Part shown: one piece after another, positions 32,755 through 41,750 of the stretch
Position numbering within the stretch: the stretch's first letter is position 1
Layout of the letters: the number at the start of each line of letters is the position of its first letter
From: Nocardioides sp. BGMRC 2183
Lineage (GTDB): Bacteria > Actinomycetota > Actinomycetes > Propionibacteriales > Nocardioidaceae
Direction: 5' to 3'
Assembly: GCA_008123405.1 (NCBI GenBank)
Contig: VSSA01000016.1
Coordinates: 35,156 to 99,155, forward strand
DNA: 64,000 nucleotides
The notes under the pieces: generated by a model
Told to the model about the DNA's origin: nothing
Seen by the model: only the letters and a program-made list of their open reading frames with translations
Databases searched by the model: none
Made by a program: the position numbers and the translations under genes

Positions 32755-33732
32755 TCAGGCAGCCATGTCCGGGTCGCCGAGGCGCCGCAGCTTCTGCAGC
32801 GCCTCGCGCTCCAGCTGGCGCACCCGCTCGGCGGAGATGCCGTGCCTGGTGCCGATGTCGGCCAGCTTGTGCTGGCGGCCGTCGGAGAGCCCGTAGCGGG
32901 CGCGGATGATGTCCGCGGCCCGCGGGTCGAGCTGGTCGACCAGCAGGTTGAGCCGCTCGCGGGACTCGGTGTCCAGCACGGTCAGGTCCGGCCCCGGGGC
33001 CGTCTCCTGGGCCATCAGGTCACCCAGCGAGGTGTCGCCGTCCTCATCGACGGGCGTGTCCAGGCTGATGTGCTCACGTCCCCACGACATCAGGTCGAGC
33101 ACGCGGTCGACCTCCATGCCGAGCTCGGTGGCGATCTCCTCCGGCTCCGGGGTGCGGCCGAGCTGTCGCTCCAAGGTACGACGCGCGCCGCCCACCTGGT
33201 TGAGCTCCTCGACCACGTGCACGGGCAGTCGGACCACCCGTGCCTGCTGGGCGATGCCGCGGGTGATCGCCTGGCGGACCCACCAGGTGGCGTAGGTGGA
33301 GAACTTGTAGCCCTTGGCGTAGTCGAACTTCTCCACCGCGCGGATCAGGCCCGTGTTGCCCTCCTGGATCAGGTCCAGCATCGGCATCTGGGCGCGCCCG
33401 TACTTGCGGGCGATCGAGACGACCAGGCGCAGGTTGGCGGTGATGAACTCGTCGACGGCCTTGTCGCCCTCCTCGGCCAGCCACTCCAGCTCCTCACGGC
33501 TGGGGCTGCCCTTCGGCGCGCCCTTGCGGCGCCCGTAGCGCCCCTCGGCCAGCAGGTTGCGGGCGTAGAGGCCGGCCTCGATTGTCTTGGCGAGCTCGAC
33601 CTCGCGGGCGGCGTCCAGCAGCGGCGTGCGGGCGATCTCGTCGAGGTAGAGCCCGACGCTGTCGCGCCCCTCGATCTCGCGTCCGGTGCTCCGTCGCGTC
33701 CCCGCCGTGGTGGTTTGGGTTGCAGTCGCCAT
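32755..33732 (-). CDS. sigB: Group 2 RNA polymerase sigma factor (SigB/HrdB type)
   Basis: A 325-residue sigma-70 protein. Region 1.2 is DSVGLYLDEIARTPLL (about 25-40), region 2 LDLIQEGNTGLIRAVEKFDY and KGYKFSTYATWWVRQAITR, region 3 follows, and region 4 is LADIGTRHGISAERVRQLEREA near the C-terminus. It lacks the long region 1.1 of the primary factor, and its length matches mycobacterial SigB (323). ATG 33732 has AAGGAGG at ideal spacing, so a longer reading to 33915 is rejected. About 50-75 bases upstream is a perfect sigmaR/sigmaH-type promoter, implying induction by oxidative or heat stress. The symbol is by analogy; an HrdD-type name would fit equally. Confidence 0.9.
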   Translation of the reverse strand: MATATQTTTAGTRRSTGREIEGRDSVGLYLDEIARTPLLDAAREVELAKTIEAGLYARNLLAEGRYGRRKGAPKGSPSREELEWLAEEGDKAVDEFITANLRLVVSIARKYGRAQMPMLDLIQEGNTGLIRAVEKFDYAKGYKFSTYATWWVRQAITRGIAQQARVVRLPVHVVEELNQVGGARRTLERQLGRTPEPEEIATELGMEVDRVLDLMSWGREHISLDTPVDEDGDTSLGDLMAQETAPGPDLTVLDTESRERLNLLVDQLDPRAADIIRARYGLSDGRQHKLADIGTRHGISAERVRQLEREALQKLRRLGDPDMAA

Positions 33733-33781
33733 CGCAAGCCTCCTTCGCCGCCCGGGCCACCTTGGGCCCGGTACTGGATTC

Positions 33782-33808
33782 AACGCTCCGAGTCCGTACC
33801 CGATTCCC
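33782..33808 (-). promoter_or_regulatory. SigmaR/SigmaH-type promoter of the sigma factor gene
   Basis: On the minus strand GGGAAT (33808-33803), exactly 18 bases, then GTT (33784-33782). This equals the Streptomyces sigmaR consensus GGGAAT-N18-GTT and is close to mycobacterial SigE/SigH promoters. It lies about 50 bases before ATG 33732. Confidence 0.65.
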
Positions 33809-33889
33809 GGGTCCGTATCGGCGCTCTCACCCGTACAGACGTGCGGGAGGCCGCAGAAGTTGCCGTCCGGCGCGACTCTCAGGTAGTTC

Positions 33890-36109
33890 TCAACTTGCGC
33901 CGGAACCGGCTGCATCGCTCGCCGGGTGCACCGCAGGTCGGACGTCGGCGATCCCGAGCCGGTCCATCACCCAGGCGAGGCTGAACGCGACCTCCTCCCA
34001 GGCCCGGTAGCGGCCCGAGACGCCGCCGTGCCCGGCCGCCATCTCGGTGCGCAGCAGAACGTCGGCGTGGGGCGCGACGACGCGCAGTCGAGCCACCCAC
34101 TTCGCCGGCTCCACGTAGAGCACCCGGGTGTCGTTGAGTGAGGTGATGGCGAGGATCGGCGGGTAGGGCAGATCGGCGACGTTGTCGTAGGGCGCGTAGC
34201 CGGCGATCCGGTCGTAGGCGACCGGGTCGCCCTCGGGGTTGCCCCACTCGTCGTACTCGCCGACGGTGAGGGGGAGGGTCGCGTCGAGCATCGTCGTCAG
34301 GGTGTCCACGAAGGGGACCTCGGCGAGGATGCCGCCGAACGCGTCCGGCGCCTGGTTGGCGACGGCGCCCATCAGCAGCCCGCCGGCGCTGCCGCCCTGG
34401 GCGACGATCTGCGTCGGCGTGGTCCAGCCGGTGGCGACCAGGTGCCGTGCGCAGGCGATGAAGTCGTCGAAGGTGTGCTGCTTGTGCTCGAGCTTGCCGT
34501 CGTCGTACCAGTGCCGGCCCATCTCACCGCCGCCCCGCACGTGAGCGATCACGAAGGCGGCGCCGCGGTCCAGCAGGGAGAGCCGGGAGACCGAGAAGTA
34601 CGGGTCGATCGATGCTTCGTAGGAGCCGTAGCCGTAGAGCACCACCGGGACTGCCGCGGTGCCGTCGGGGCCACGGGAGCCGCGCCGCACCACCAGCGAC
34701 ATGGGCACCTGGGTGCCGTCCGGCGCGGTGGCCCAGAGCCGGTGCTCCTCGTAGTCGTCCGGGTCGTAGCCGCCGAGCACCGGTGCGCGCTTGAGCAGCC
34801 GGGCCTCCAAGCTCGCCAGGTCGACGTCGTAGACCGAGGAGGGCTGGCTCATGCTGGTCATCCCGACCCGCACCACCGGCTGCTCGAAGGTGGGGCTGCT
34901 GCCGGCGCCGACGGTGGCGAGCTCGCCACCGAGGTCGAGCAGGCGGTCCTCGACGACCGGTGCGTCCGGGTCCGTGCCCAGGGTCAGCACCCGCAGCCGG
35001 GTGCGGCCCTCGCTGCGTTGGGAGACCACGAGGTGACCGGCGAAGGCGTCCACGTCCTCCAGGCGGACCGCTGTGTCATGCGGGAGCAGCGGGGCCCAGT
35101 CCTCGACGCTGCTGCGCGTCGCGCCGGTCAGCCCGAGCTCGAACTCCGGCCCGGCGGCGTTGTGCAACACCACGAATCGGTCTTCGCCTCCGACCACGAG
35201 GTGGTCCAGTGAGTACTCCACGCCGTCGCGTCGCGCCGCGAAGCAGACCGGTGCCGCGGTGGCGTCGCGGGCATCGAGAAGGTGGTATTCGGTGGTGGTG
35301 CGGGAGCCTGCCGCGATCACCACGTAGCGCAGGCTGCGGGTGCGGCCCACGCCGACGGTGTAGCGGGCATCGGTCTCGTGGAAGACCAGCTCGTCGTCGC
35401 TCTGCGCGGTGCCGATCCGGTGCCGCCAGACCTTGTCCGGCCGCCACGCCTCGTCGACGGTCGTGTAGTAGCAGTGGTCCGGTGTGCCGCCCCAGGTGAC
35501 ACCGCCGAGGACACCCTCGAGACGGTCGTCGAGATGATCCCCGCCGGCCAGGTCGAGGAAGCGGACGGTATAGCGCTCGTCGCCGACGACGTCGGTGGCA
35601 TACGCCACGGTCGCGTCGTCAGGGCTCACGGCCGACCCACCGAGGGAGAAGAAGTCGTGGCCCTCGGCGAGCTGGTTCAAGTCCAGGAGCACCTGCTCGC
35701 CGGGGAGCGCCGGCTGATCCGGATCGGCGTCCTCGGCCGGCTGCGGGGGAGTCCAGTCCTCCGGTCCGGAGATCGGCACGCGGCAGCTGGCGCCGTACTG
35801 CTTGCCCTCGAAGGATCGGCCGTAGTACCAGTACCCGCGCACCCGGGTCGGCACCGAGAGGTCGGTCTCCCGGGTGCGTGCTTTGATCTCGGAGAAGATC
35901 GAGGCGCGCAGGTCCGCCAGGTGGTCGGTCCGCTGCTTCGTCCAGGCGTTCTCCGCCTCCAGGTGGGCCAGGACCGCCGGGTCCTCCTTGGCCCGCAGCC
36001 AGTCGTACTCGTCGGTGCGTTCGCGGCCGTGGTGGACCTCGGTCACCGGTCGACGCTCGGCGACGGGTGGTGCCAACGGGATCGGTACGGCGGAGCCAGC
36101 CTCAGACAT
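33890..36109 (-). CDS. ptrB: S9 family peptidase, oligopeptidase B type
   Basis: A 739-residue cytosolic serine peptidase of the prolyl oligopeptidase family. Residues about 70-440 form the beta-propeller, and the alpha/beta-hydrolase domain follows. The nucleophile is Ser574 in GGSAGGLLMGAVANQ, the acid Asp660 in ITSLNDTRVLY, and His694 in AAGHGGVSGRY. FVIAHVRGGGEMGRHWYDDG is the usual substrate-binding block. It cleaves short peptides after basic residues. ATG 36109 has TAGCGT seven bases upstream whose TAG is the dinB stop, so it can be transcribed apart from dinB. dinB is the upstream neighbour on the same strand. Confidence 0.93.
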   Translation of the reverse strand: MSEAGSAVPIPLAPPVAERRPVTEVHHGRERTDEYDWLRAKEDPAVLAHLEAENAWTKQRTDHLADLRASIFSEIKARTRETDLSVPTRVRGYWYYGRSFEGKQYGASCRVPISGPEDWTPPQPAEDADPDQPALPGEQVLLDLNQLAEGHDFFSLGGSAVSPDDATVAYATDVVGDERYTVRFLDLAGGDHLDDRLEGVLGGVTWGGTPDHCYYTTVDEAWRPDKVWRHRIGTAQSDDELVFHETDARYTVGVGRTRSLRYVVIAAGSRTTTEYHLLDARDATAAPVCFAARRDGVEYSLDHLVVGGEDRFVVLHNAAGPEFELGLTGATRSSVEDWAPLLPHDTAVRLEDVDAFAGHLVVSQRSEGRTRLRVLTLGTDPDAPVVEDRLLDLGGELATVGAGSSPTFEQPVVRVGMTSMSQPSSVYDVDLASLEARLLKRAPVLGGYDPDDYEEHRLWATAPDGTQVPMSLVVRRGSRGPDGTAAVPVVLYGYGSYEASIDPYFSVSRLSLLDRGAAFVIAHVRGGGEMGRHWYDDGKLEHKQHTFDDFIACARHLVATGWTTPTQIVAQGGSAGGLLMGAVANQAPDAFGGILAEVPFVDTLTTMLDATLPLTVGEYDEWGNPEGDPVAYDRIAGYAPYDNVADLPYPPILAITSLNDTRVLYVEPAKWVARLRVVAPHADVLLRTEMAAGHGGVSGRYRAWEEVAFSLAWVMDRLGIADVRPAVHPASDAAGSGAS

Positions 36110-36116
36110 GGGGCAA

Positions 36117-36122
36117 ACGCTA
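36117..36122 (-). promoter_or_regulatory. -10 box of ptrB, containing the dinB stop codon
   Basis: TAGCGT, seven bases before ATG 36109. Its first three bases are the TAG stop of dinB. Confidence 0.45.
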
Positions 36123-37493
36123 GTGGCTCTGCGGTGACGCAGGGTCCGGTGGGCGCCAGCGGTGCAGATCGGGGTCGTCCGCGGGGAAGGAGCGGACCGG
36201 TCCGGGCCCCGTCGTCGCGGTCTCGAACCGGACCGTCACCACGCCGCGCCCGGACCCCCACACCCAGCCCCGGCCGTGCTCGGTGTGCTCCACGTCGGCG
36301 CCGGGCGGCCACAGGCGGGGGGCGCGCACGCCTGCCTCGGCGGGGTCCTCGACTGCGGCGGGCTCCTCCAGCGCGGTGGGGTCGTCGGTGGGGTCGTCGG
36401 CGGGCCCGTCGTCGTCACCGGTGGTGAACAGCTCGTCCTGGACCCAGTCGGCCAGACCGGCGACGCCCACACCGAGCAGCCGGACCCCGCCGGAGGTGTC
36501 CAGGTTCTCCAGCAGGGTGCGGGCGGTGCGGGCGATCGTCGCTGCATCCTCAGTGGGGGAGGCCAGCGTCGACGAGCGGCTCAGCGTGGTGAAGTCGTAG
36601 AGGCGTACCTTGATGCTCACCGTCCGCCCGGACAGGCCGCTGCCGGCCAACCGGCGGGCCACGTCGGCCGACTGGCGGGTCAGGATCGCCGCGAGTTGGC
36701 GTCGGTCGGTCAGGTCGTGTTCGTACGTCGCCTCCACGCTGACCGACTTGGCCTCGCGCTCGGGGACCACCGGCCGGTCATCCTCGGCACGTGCCAGCGC
36801 GTGCAGCGACTGGCCGTGGGCCTGGCCGAGCACCCGGACCAGCTCGTCGCGACTGATCCGCTCCAGGTCCGCCACGGTGTGCACGCCCACCCGCCGTAGA
36901 CGCTCCACGGTGGCCGGCCCGACGCCCGGGATCACCCCCACCCGCATCGGTCGGAGCAGGTCCCGCTCGGTGCCCGGCGGGACCACCACCAGTCCGTCGG
37001 GCTTGTCCAGGTCGCTGGCGATCTTGGCGATGAACTTGGAGGTGCCGACACCGATCGAGGCGGTCAGCCCACCGGTCACCTCGAGCACCCGGGCGCGCAG
37101 GCGCTCCGCGTAGCCGGTCACGGTGTCCAACTCGAGATCGGGAAGGTCCTCGGCGGCGGCCAGGTCGACGAAGGCCTCGTCCAAGGAGAGTGGCTCGACG
37201 AGCGGAGAACAGGCACGCAAGGTCTCCATCACCGCCCGGCTCGTGGTGCGGTAGGCGTCGAACCGCCCGGAGAGGAACGCTGCGTGCGGACAGCGCGCTC
37301 GAGCCTCCCGGGTGGACATCGCCGAGCGCACCCCGAAAGCGCGGGCCTCGTAGGAGGCAGTGGCGACCACGCCGCGGCCGCCGACACCGCCGACCACCAC
37401 CGGCTTGCCGCGCAGAGACGGCTTGTCGCGTTGCTCCACCGCGGCGAAGAAGGCATCCAGGTCCAGATGGAGCACTGACGCCTGCGACCGCAC
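36120..37493 (-). CDS. dinB: DNA polymerase IV (Y family) with C-terminal extension
   Basis: A 457-residue translesion polymerase. Catalytic carboxylates are Asp11/Asp13 in LHLDLDAFFAAVEQ and the pair Asp105-Glu106 in LSLDEAFVDL. KFIAKIASDLDKPDGLVVV and IPGVGPATVERL mark palm and thumb, and the little finger follows. After residue 355 an acidic Pro/Ala/Asp linker leads to a small beta domain (PPGADVEHTEHGRGWVWGSG) found on many actinobacterial DinB proteins. No C-terminal clamp-binding motif is obvious. GTG 37493 is supported by TAGCGT seven bases upstream. No LexA box is seen, so SOS control is not indicated. Confidence 0.95.
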   Translation of the reverse strand: MRSQASVLHLDLDAFFAAVEQRDKPSLRGKPVVVGGVGGRGVVATASYEARAFGVRSAMSTREARARCPHAAFLSGRFDAYRTTSRAVMETLRACSPLVEPLSLDEAFVDLAAAEDLPDLELDTVTGYAERLRARVLEVTGGLTASIGVGTSKFIAKIASDLDKPDGLVVVPPGTERDLLRPMRVGVIPGVGPATVERLRRVGVHTVADLERISRDELVRVLGQAHGQSLHALARAEDDRPVVPEREAKSVSVEATYEHDLTDRRQLAAILTRQSADVARRLAGSGLSGRTVSIKVRLYDFTTLSRSSTLASPTEDAATIARTARTLLENLDTSGGVRLLGVGVAGLADWVQDELFTTGDDDGPADDPTDDPTALEEPAAVEDPAEAGVRAPRLWPPGADVEHTEHGRGWVWGSGRGVVTVRFETATTGPGPVRSFPADDPDLHRWRPPDPASPQSH

Positions 37494-37500
37494 GAGGGGA

Positions 37501-37506
37501 ACGCTA
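37501..37506 (-). promoter_or_regulatory. -10 box of dinB (leaderless)
   Basis: TAGCGT on the minus strand, seven bases before GTG 37493. It fixes the start, since longer readings are poor in homology. Confidence 0.45.
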
Positions 37507-37624
37507 GGGCATCGCACCCCCAACCGGACCCACTGACCGACCACACCCCTGGGGATGAGCACGTCCTCCACAACGGCCGTAGACGGCGGTGTCGCCGCGC
37601 CCGCCGAGTGACCACCGTGGAGCC

Positions 37625-38590
37625 ATGACCGACGCTGCCGATGAGCTCACCCCACCGCCCCAGCTGACCGCCCGCACCGACGAGGACCTGGTGGCGCTGG
37701 CTCCGGTCCTGCTCGGCTTCTGGCCGGAGCAGGACATCGTCATGCTCACCTTCGGGGGATCGCGCACCTTCCATGCTCGGATCGATCTCCCGCCGGCCTC
37801 GCTGCAGAGCTCGGAGTCTCTGGCTGGGATCACCGCGTCGTTGCTGGTGCCCGCGGTCCAGCACGACGTGCAGGCGGTGGTCTTCGTCTGCCACACCGAG
37901 CAGCCTGACGATCTCACCCTGCTCTGGCCGTCGCTGCTGCGCGCCACCGCGAGCGCCGGCATCGCGGTGGTGCGTGCGCTCGTGATCGACGGCCGTTGGA
38001 TGCGGCGCCTCGATGAGTCAGGAGCGCGTCGAGTCGAGTACGACGTCACCGCCCACCCGTTCGTCGTGCAGGCCCTGGTCGAGGGACGACTCCGCTACCC
38101 GTCGCGAGCCGCGATGGTCGAGTCGCTGGAGCCCGACCCGGAGGCGGTGGACGGTGTCGAGGCCGAGCTCGCTCGACTCGATGCCGAGGAGCGAGAAGGC
38201 TGGGACGAGTGGACCTCCTCGGACTGGGAAGCCGAGGAGATGATTGCCGAGGGGATCGTCGACGAGGCGGTGGCGCGATGGCTCGACGAGGCCCGGAGGC
38301 CCAACGATCGCGAGGTTGCGCTCCTCCTGCGTCTCCTGCGTCCGGGCCCGTCGCCGGTCGTGGCCGCGGCCGGCGACGAGCGGCGGTTCTGGTCGGCGCT
38401 GTTGCCCCGCACACCGGAACAGTACGTGCCCTTCGTGGCCACCGCTCTGGCCGACGCGGCCTGGCGCACCGGCGACGGCGCGATGGCCTGGGCGGCGCTG
38501 GATCGGGCGCTCGGGGTGCGGCCCCGGCACCGACCGGCTCTCGCCCTGGCAGACCTGCTCGAACGAGCTGTGCCACCGGAAGCGGGGTGA
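37625..38590 (+). CDS. DUF4192 protein
   Basis: A 321-residue protein of the actinobacterial DUF4192 family. Conserved blocks are LTARTDEDLVALAPVLLGFWP (residues 12-32), then QDIVMLTFGG, a central VVFVCHTEQPDDLTLLWPSL, and the C-terminal AYVPFVATALADAAWRTGDGAMAWAALDRAL-like repeat (in two parts) with TPR-like helix pairs. ATG 37625 has a GGAG site. It is divergent from dinB, across 131 bases. No function is established; no cofactor or catalytic motif is visible. Confidence 0.9.
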   Translation: MTDAADELTPPPQLTARTDEDLVALAPVLLGFWPEQDIVMLTFGGSRTFHARIDLPPASLQSSESLAGITASLLVPAVQHDVQAVVFVCHTEQPDDLTLLWPSLLRATASAGIAVVRALVIDGRWMRRLDESGARRVEYDVTAHPFVVQALVEGRLRYPSRAAMVESLEPDPEAVDGVEAELARLDAEEREGWDEWTSSDWEAEEMIAEGIVDEAVARWLDEARRPNDREVALLLRLLRPGPSPVVAAAGDERRFWSALLPRTPEQYVPFVATALADAAWRTGDGAMAWAALDRALGVRPRHRPALALADLLERAVPPEAG

Positions 38591-38620
38591 GCACCGTGGC
38601 TCCGGGCCGAGTCGGGGCAC

Positions 38621-38626
38621 TAGTCT
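38621..38626 (+). promoter_or_regulatory. -10 box of GCS2 ligase gene (leaderless)
   Basis: TAGTCT exactly six bases before ATG 38633. Confidence 0.45.
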
Positions 38627-38632
38627 CCCTTC

Positions 38633-40108
38633 ATGGGCGACCACGTGGACCCCCAGGAGTTCAGCCGCGCCGACCGGACCCGTCACCGCGAGAAGGTCCG
38701 CCGCTGCCTGGATGTCTTCGAGCGGATGCTGGCCGAGGCCGTCTTCGACACCGACGATCCGATGACCGGGCTCGAGGTGGAGCTCAACCTGGTCGACGAC
38801 GTCGGCGACCCCGCCTTGCGCAACGCCGAGGCGCTGGAAGTGATCGCGGATCCTGACTTCCAGACCGAGCTGGGCCAGTTCAACATCGAGATGAACGTCG
38901 CTCCGGGGCACCTGCGCGACGGGGGCCTCTCCCGCTACGAGGCAGGTTTGCGACGCAGCCTCAACGAGGCGGAGCAGCGGTCCAACACGGTCGGCGCGCA
39001 CCTGGTGATGATCGGCATCCTGCCGACGTTGGACGCCGACCACTTCCAGCCCGAGGTGATCAGCGCCAACCCGCGCTACCGGCTGCTCGGCGAGCAGATC
39101 CTCAACGCCCGCGGCGAAGACATCAGGATCGACATCCACGGCGCGGAGCGGCTGCGGACGACCGCCGACTCGATCATGCCGGAGGCCGCCTGCACCAGCA
39201 CCCAGGTGCACGTGCAGACCTCGCCGGAGCGGTTCGCGGCCTACTGGAACGCCTCCCAGGCGATCGCCGGGATCCAGCTCGCGTTGGCCGCGAACGCGCC
39301 GTACCTGTTGGGGCGCCGGCTGTGGGCGGAGACCCGGATCCCGCTCTTCGAGCAGGCCACCGACACCCGCAGCGAGGAGCTCAAGGCCCAGGGCGTGCGC
39401 CCCCGGGTCTGGTTCGGTGAGCGGTGGATCACCTCGGTCTTCGACCTGTTCGAGGAGAACGTGCGCTACTTCCCGGCACTGCTGCCGGTCACCGACGACG
39501 AGGACCCGCTCACCGTGCTCGAGGCGGGCGGGACCCCGAACCTCTCCGAGCTCCGCCTGCACAACGGCACGATCTACCGGTGGAACCGGCCGGTCTACGA
39601 CATCGCCGGCGGCGTGCCGCACCTGCGGGTGGAGAACCGGGTGCTCGCCGCCGGACCCACCGTGGTCGACACCGTCGCGAACGCCGCCTTCTACTTCGGC
39701 CTGACCCGGGCGCTGGCCGAGAGCGACCGGCCGCTGTGGTCGCAGATGTCCTTCAGCGCCGCTGAGGAGAACTTCCACATCGCCGCCCGCGACGGCATCG
39801 ACGCCCAGGTGTACTGGCCCGGCGTCGGGCGGGTCCGTGCCACCGAGCTGGTGCTGCGGCGGCTGCTGCCGCTGGCCGCCGAAGGGCTGGCAGGGTGGGG
39901 AGTCTCCAGTGCGGAGGCCGACCACTACCTGGGGATCATCGAGCAGCGGTGCCTCACCGGACGTAACGGCGCCGAGTGGTTCGTGCGACGGATGGAGGAG
40001 GTCGGCGATCCACGAGACAACCTGGAGCGACGGTTCGTCGCGCTGCGCCAGGTGCTGCGTGAGTACCGGGCCGGGATGCACGCCAATCAGCCCGTGCACT
40101 CCTGGTGA
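38633..40108 (+). CDS. Glutamate-cysteine ligase family 2 protein
   Basis: A 491-residue ATP-dependent carboxylate-amine ligase of the GCS2 family. GLEVELNLVDDVGDPAL (residues 44-60) binds metal and glutamate, ELGQFNIEMNVAP (near 80-92) is the second conserved carboxylate block, and STQVHVQTSPERF and RVENRVLAAGPTVVDTVANA are later motifs. Such proteins make gamma-glutamyl-cysteine or related amides. Actinomycetes use mycothiol instead of glutathione, so the product here is uncertain: an ergothioneine route (EgtA-like) or an unrelated gamma-glutamyl amide are options. No egt genes are nearby. It stands alone. Confidence 0.85.
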   Translation: MGDHVDPQEFSRADRTRHREKVRRCLDVFERMLAEAVFDTDDPMTGLEVELNLVDDVGDPALRNAEALEVIADPDFQTELGQFNIEMNVAPGHLRDGGLSRYEAGLRRSLNEAEQRSNTVGAHLVMIGILPTLDADHFQPEVISANPRYRLLGEQILNARGEDIRIDIHGAERLRTTADSIMPEAACTSTQVHVQTSPERFAAYWNASQAIAGIQLALAANAPYLLGRRLWAETRIPLFEQATDTRSEELKAQGVRPRVWFGERWITSVFDLFEENVRYFPALLPVTDDEDPLTVLEAGGTPNLSELRLHNGTIYRWNRPVYDIAGGVPHLRVENRVLAAGPTVVDTVANAAFYFGLTRALAESDRPLWSQMSFSAAEENFHIAARDGIDAQVYWPGVGRVRATELVLRRLLPLAAEGLAGWGVSSAEADHYLGIIEQRCLTGRNGAEWFVRRMEEVGDPRDNLERRFVALRQVLREYRAGMHANQPVHSW

Positions 40109-40126
40109 TTGCCGTCGCTGTGCAGC

Positions 40127-40570
40127 TCATCGTCGCCGGATCGCGCGCTGCCAGGTGCGCCCCACCTCCGACCGCGGGTCGCACCACGACCGTCGGGTGA
40201 CCACGACGAACGACAGCGGAGCCCCCAGCTCCGCGCCGGCCGCCTCGGTGGCGGCAGCCCACGGGTGATCCTCCGCCCCTGCCGACGCGTACGGTCGGGT
40301 GAGCCAGGTCAGCGGGAGCGGTCCCCACCCCAGGAACGGTGCCACCATCGCCTGCACCACCTCGATACGCAGCGTGTGATCCCAGTCCTCGCCGCCGACC
40401 TCGAGACGACGCAGGCCCAGCGGGGACGCGGGATCGCCGACGTGGAGCGCCGGTGGATAGCTGCGCCGGTGCTCCTCGCGCGCATGCGCCAGGACGGCCT
40501 GCCGCAGCACCCGGGTCAGGTCACGGGGGACCGGCTCGATGATCCGGCCACCAGCCGAAATGGGATGCAC
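40127..40570 (-). CDS. Hypothetical protein near sepH
   Basis: A 147-residue protein not recognised. It is compact and mixed alpha-beta, with blocks RIIEPVPRDLTRVLRQAVL, LRIEVVQAMVAPFL, and a C-terminus rich in Arg and Trp (RSWCDPRSEVGRTWQRAIRRR, in two parts). There is no signal peptide or membrane helix. GTG 40570 gives the whole conserved-looking stretch; no convincing ribosome-binding site or -10 box precedes it, so the start is tentative. It lies 73 bases downstream of sepH on the same strand and may share its transcript. Its stop is 18 bases from the convergent GCS2 gene. Confidence 0.55.
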   Translation of the reverse strand: MHPISAGGRIIEPVPRDLTRVLRQAVLAHAREEHRRSYPPALHVGDPASPLGLRRLEVGGEDWDHTLRIEVVQAMVAPFLGWGPLPLTWLTRPYASAGAEDHPWAAATEAAGAELGAPLSFVVVTRRSWCDPRSEVGRTWQRAIRRR

Positions 40571-40643
40571 ACGCTCACGGTGCCCGAACCGGCGCGCGGA
40601 CGCCGGGCTCCTCCACAGGCGAATCTCTCCGGGGACCGCGGAA

Positions 40644-41579
40644 CTACTGGTCGCCGCCGCCGAACATGATCTCGTCCCAGCTCGGCACCGAAGCCCGCCC
40701 GCGCTTCTTCTGCACCGGTCGGCGGGGGCGTGACCGCTGCTCGTCGGCGGTGGGCTCCAGCGCCGGCTCCTCGGCGCCGGTCTCGGACTCCGCAGCACTC
40801 GGCTCCTCCGCGGCGGGCACCTCGGACTCGGGGCTACCGGTGTCCTCGGTCGTCTCGTCCGGGGCGGGCGGAGCGAGCGCGTCCGGGTCAGAGACCAGGT
40901 CGATCGCGTCGTCGCCGAGGGGGAGCTCGCCGGGGATCGCGGAGAGGCGGCGCTGCCGCGCTGCCTGCAGGTCGTCGCGCGGGGCCTCCGCGGACTCGAC
41001 CAGATCGCCGACCAGCCAGCGGGCGTCGTCGTTGTCGGCCAGCGCGTAGTTCCCCGGGGGATCGAAGACGAACTTCGCGGTGCCCGAGCGCGGGGTGGCG
41101 GTGAAGTCGGCACTCAGCACCCAACGGCCGGTCTCCTGCCGGAAGGCGTCCCAGACCACGGTGGTCGGGTCCGCGCCGACCGAGCGCAGGTGCACTGCGA
41201 CCGTCTCGCCGAGCACGCGGAGACCCGAGGGCCCGGACTCGCCGGGGCCGCGCCGCAACGACGCGCGCTGGGCGCGCTCGGCGACGTGCTGACGTTCGGC
41301 GACGACGGGCGCGACGTACGGCATGATCGCCTGCACCGTCGTGCCGGCCGCGTCCGCGACCGCCTCCGGGGACTCGCCTGCTCGGATCCGGGTCTGGATC
41401 TCGCGGGGACGGAGGCTTGAGTTCATCTGGATCTCCAACTGGCCGAGGCGTGAGGTGTCGCCGCGCAGGGCTGCGCGCAGTGCGGGATTGATGTCGAGAG
41501 TGAACTCGACACCCTTCTCGCTCACCAGGAGCAGGCGACGGCCGTCGGCCGAGAGACCGGCGAGGGTGAGGTGCGCCAT
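40644..41579 (-). CDS. sepH: Septation protein SepH
   Basis: A 311-residue actinobacterial cell-division protein. The N-terminal DUF3071 domain (LTLAGLSADGRRLLLVSEKG, then a helix-turn-helix-like stretch REIQTRIRAGESPEAVADAAG, residues about 70-95) is followed by a Glu/Ala/Pro-rich disordered linker and a short conserved C-terminus SVPSWDEIMFGGGDQ. SepH promotes FtsZ filament assembly at division sites, through the DNA-binding-like N-terminal domain and conserved tail. ATG 41579 starts the conserved sequence; a longer reading from 41627 is not supported. A purine-rich AGGAAGCAGG lies upstream. Confidence 0.93.
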   Translation of the reverse strand: MAHLTLAGLSADGRRLLLVSEKGVEFTLDINPALRAALRGDTSRLGQLEIQMNSSLRPREIQTRIRAGESPEAVADAAGTTVQAIMPYVAPVVAERQHVAERAQRASLRRGPGESGPSGLRVLGETVAVHLRSVGADPTTVVWDAFRQETGRWVLSADFTATPRSGTAKFVFDPPGNYALADNDDARWLVGDLVESAEAPRDDLQAARQRRLSAIPGELPLGDDAIDLVSDPDALAPPAPDETTEDTGSPESEVPAAEEPSAAESETGAEEPALEPTADEQRSRPRRPVQKKRGRASVPSWDEIMFGGGDQ

Positions 41580-41750
41580 CGGTCTGCTGCCTGCTTCCTG
41601 TCCTACGGATGTCCGCGGTGTCGCCACCGCTTCCGGCGGATCCCGCCGGTCGCGCCGAGCCTACGCCCCGGAGGTCAGCGGATCGCGCGGCGCGCCCGAG
41701 CCGGGTTGATCTGTCGACATTCGCCCGACATCGGCCGCCGTGCATCCGGC

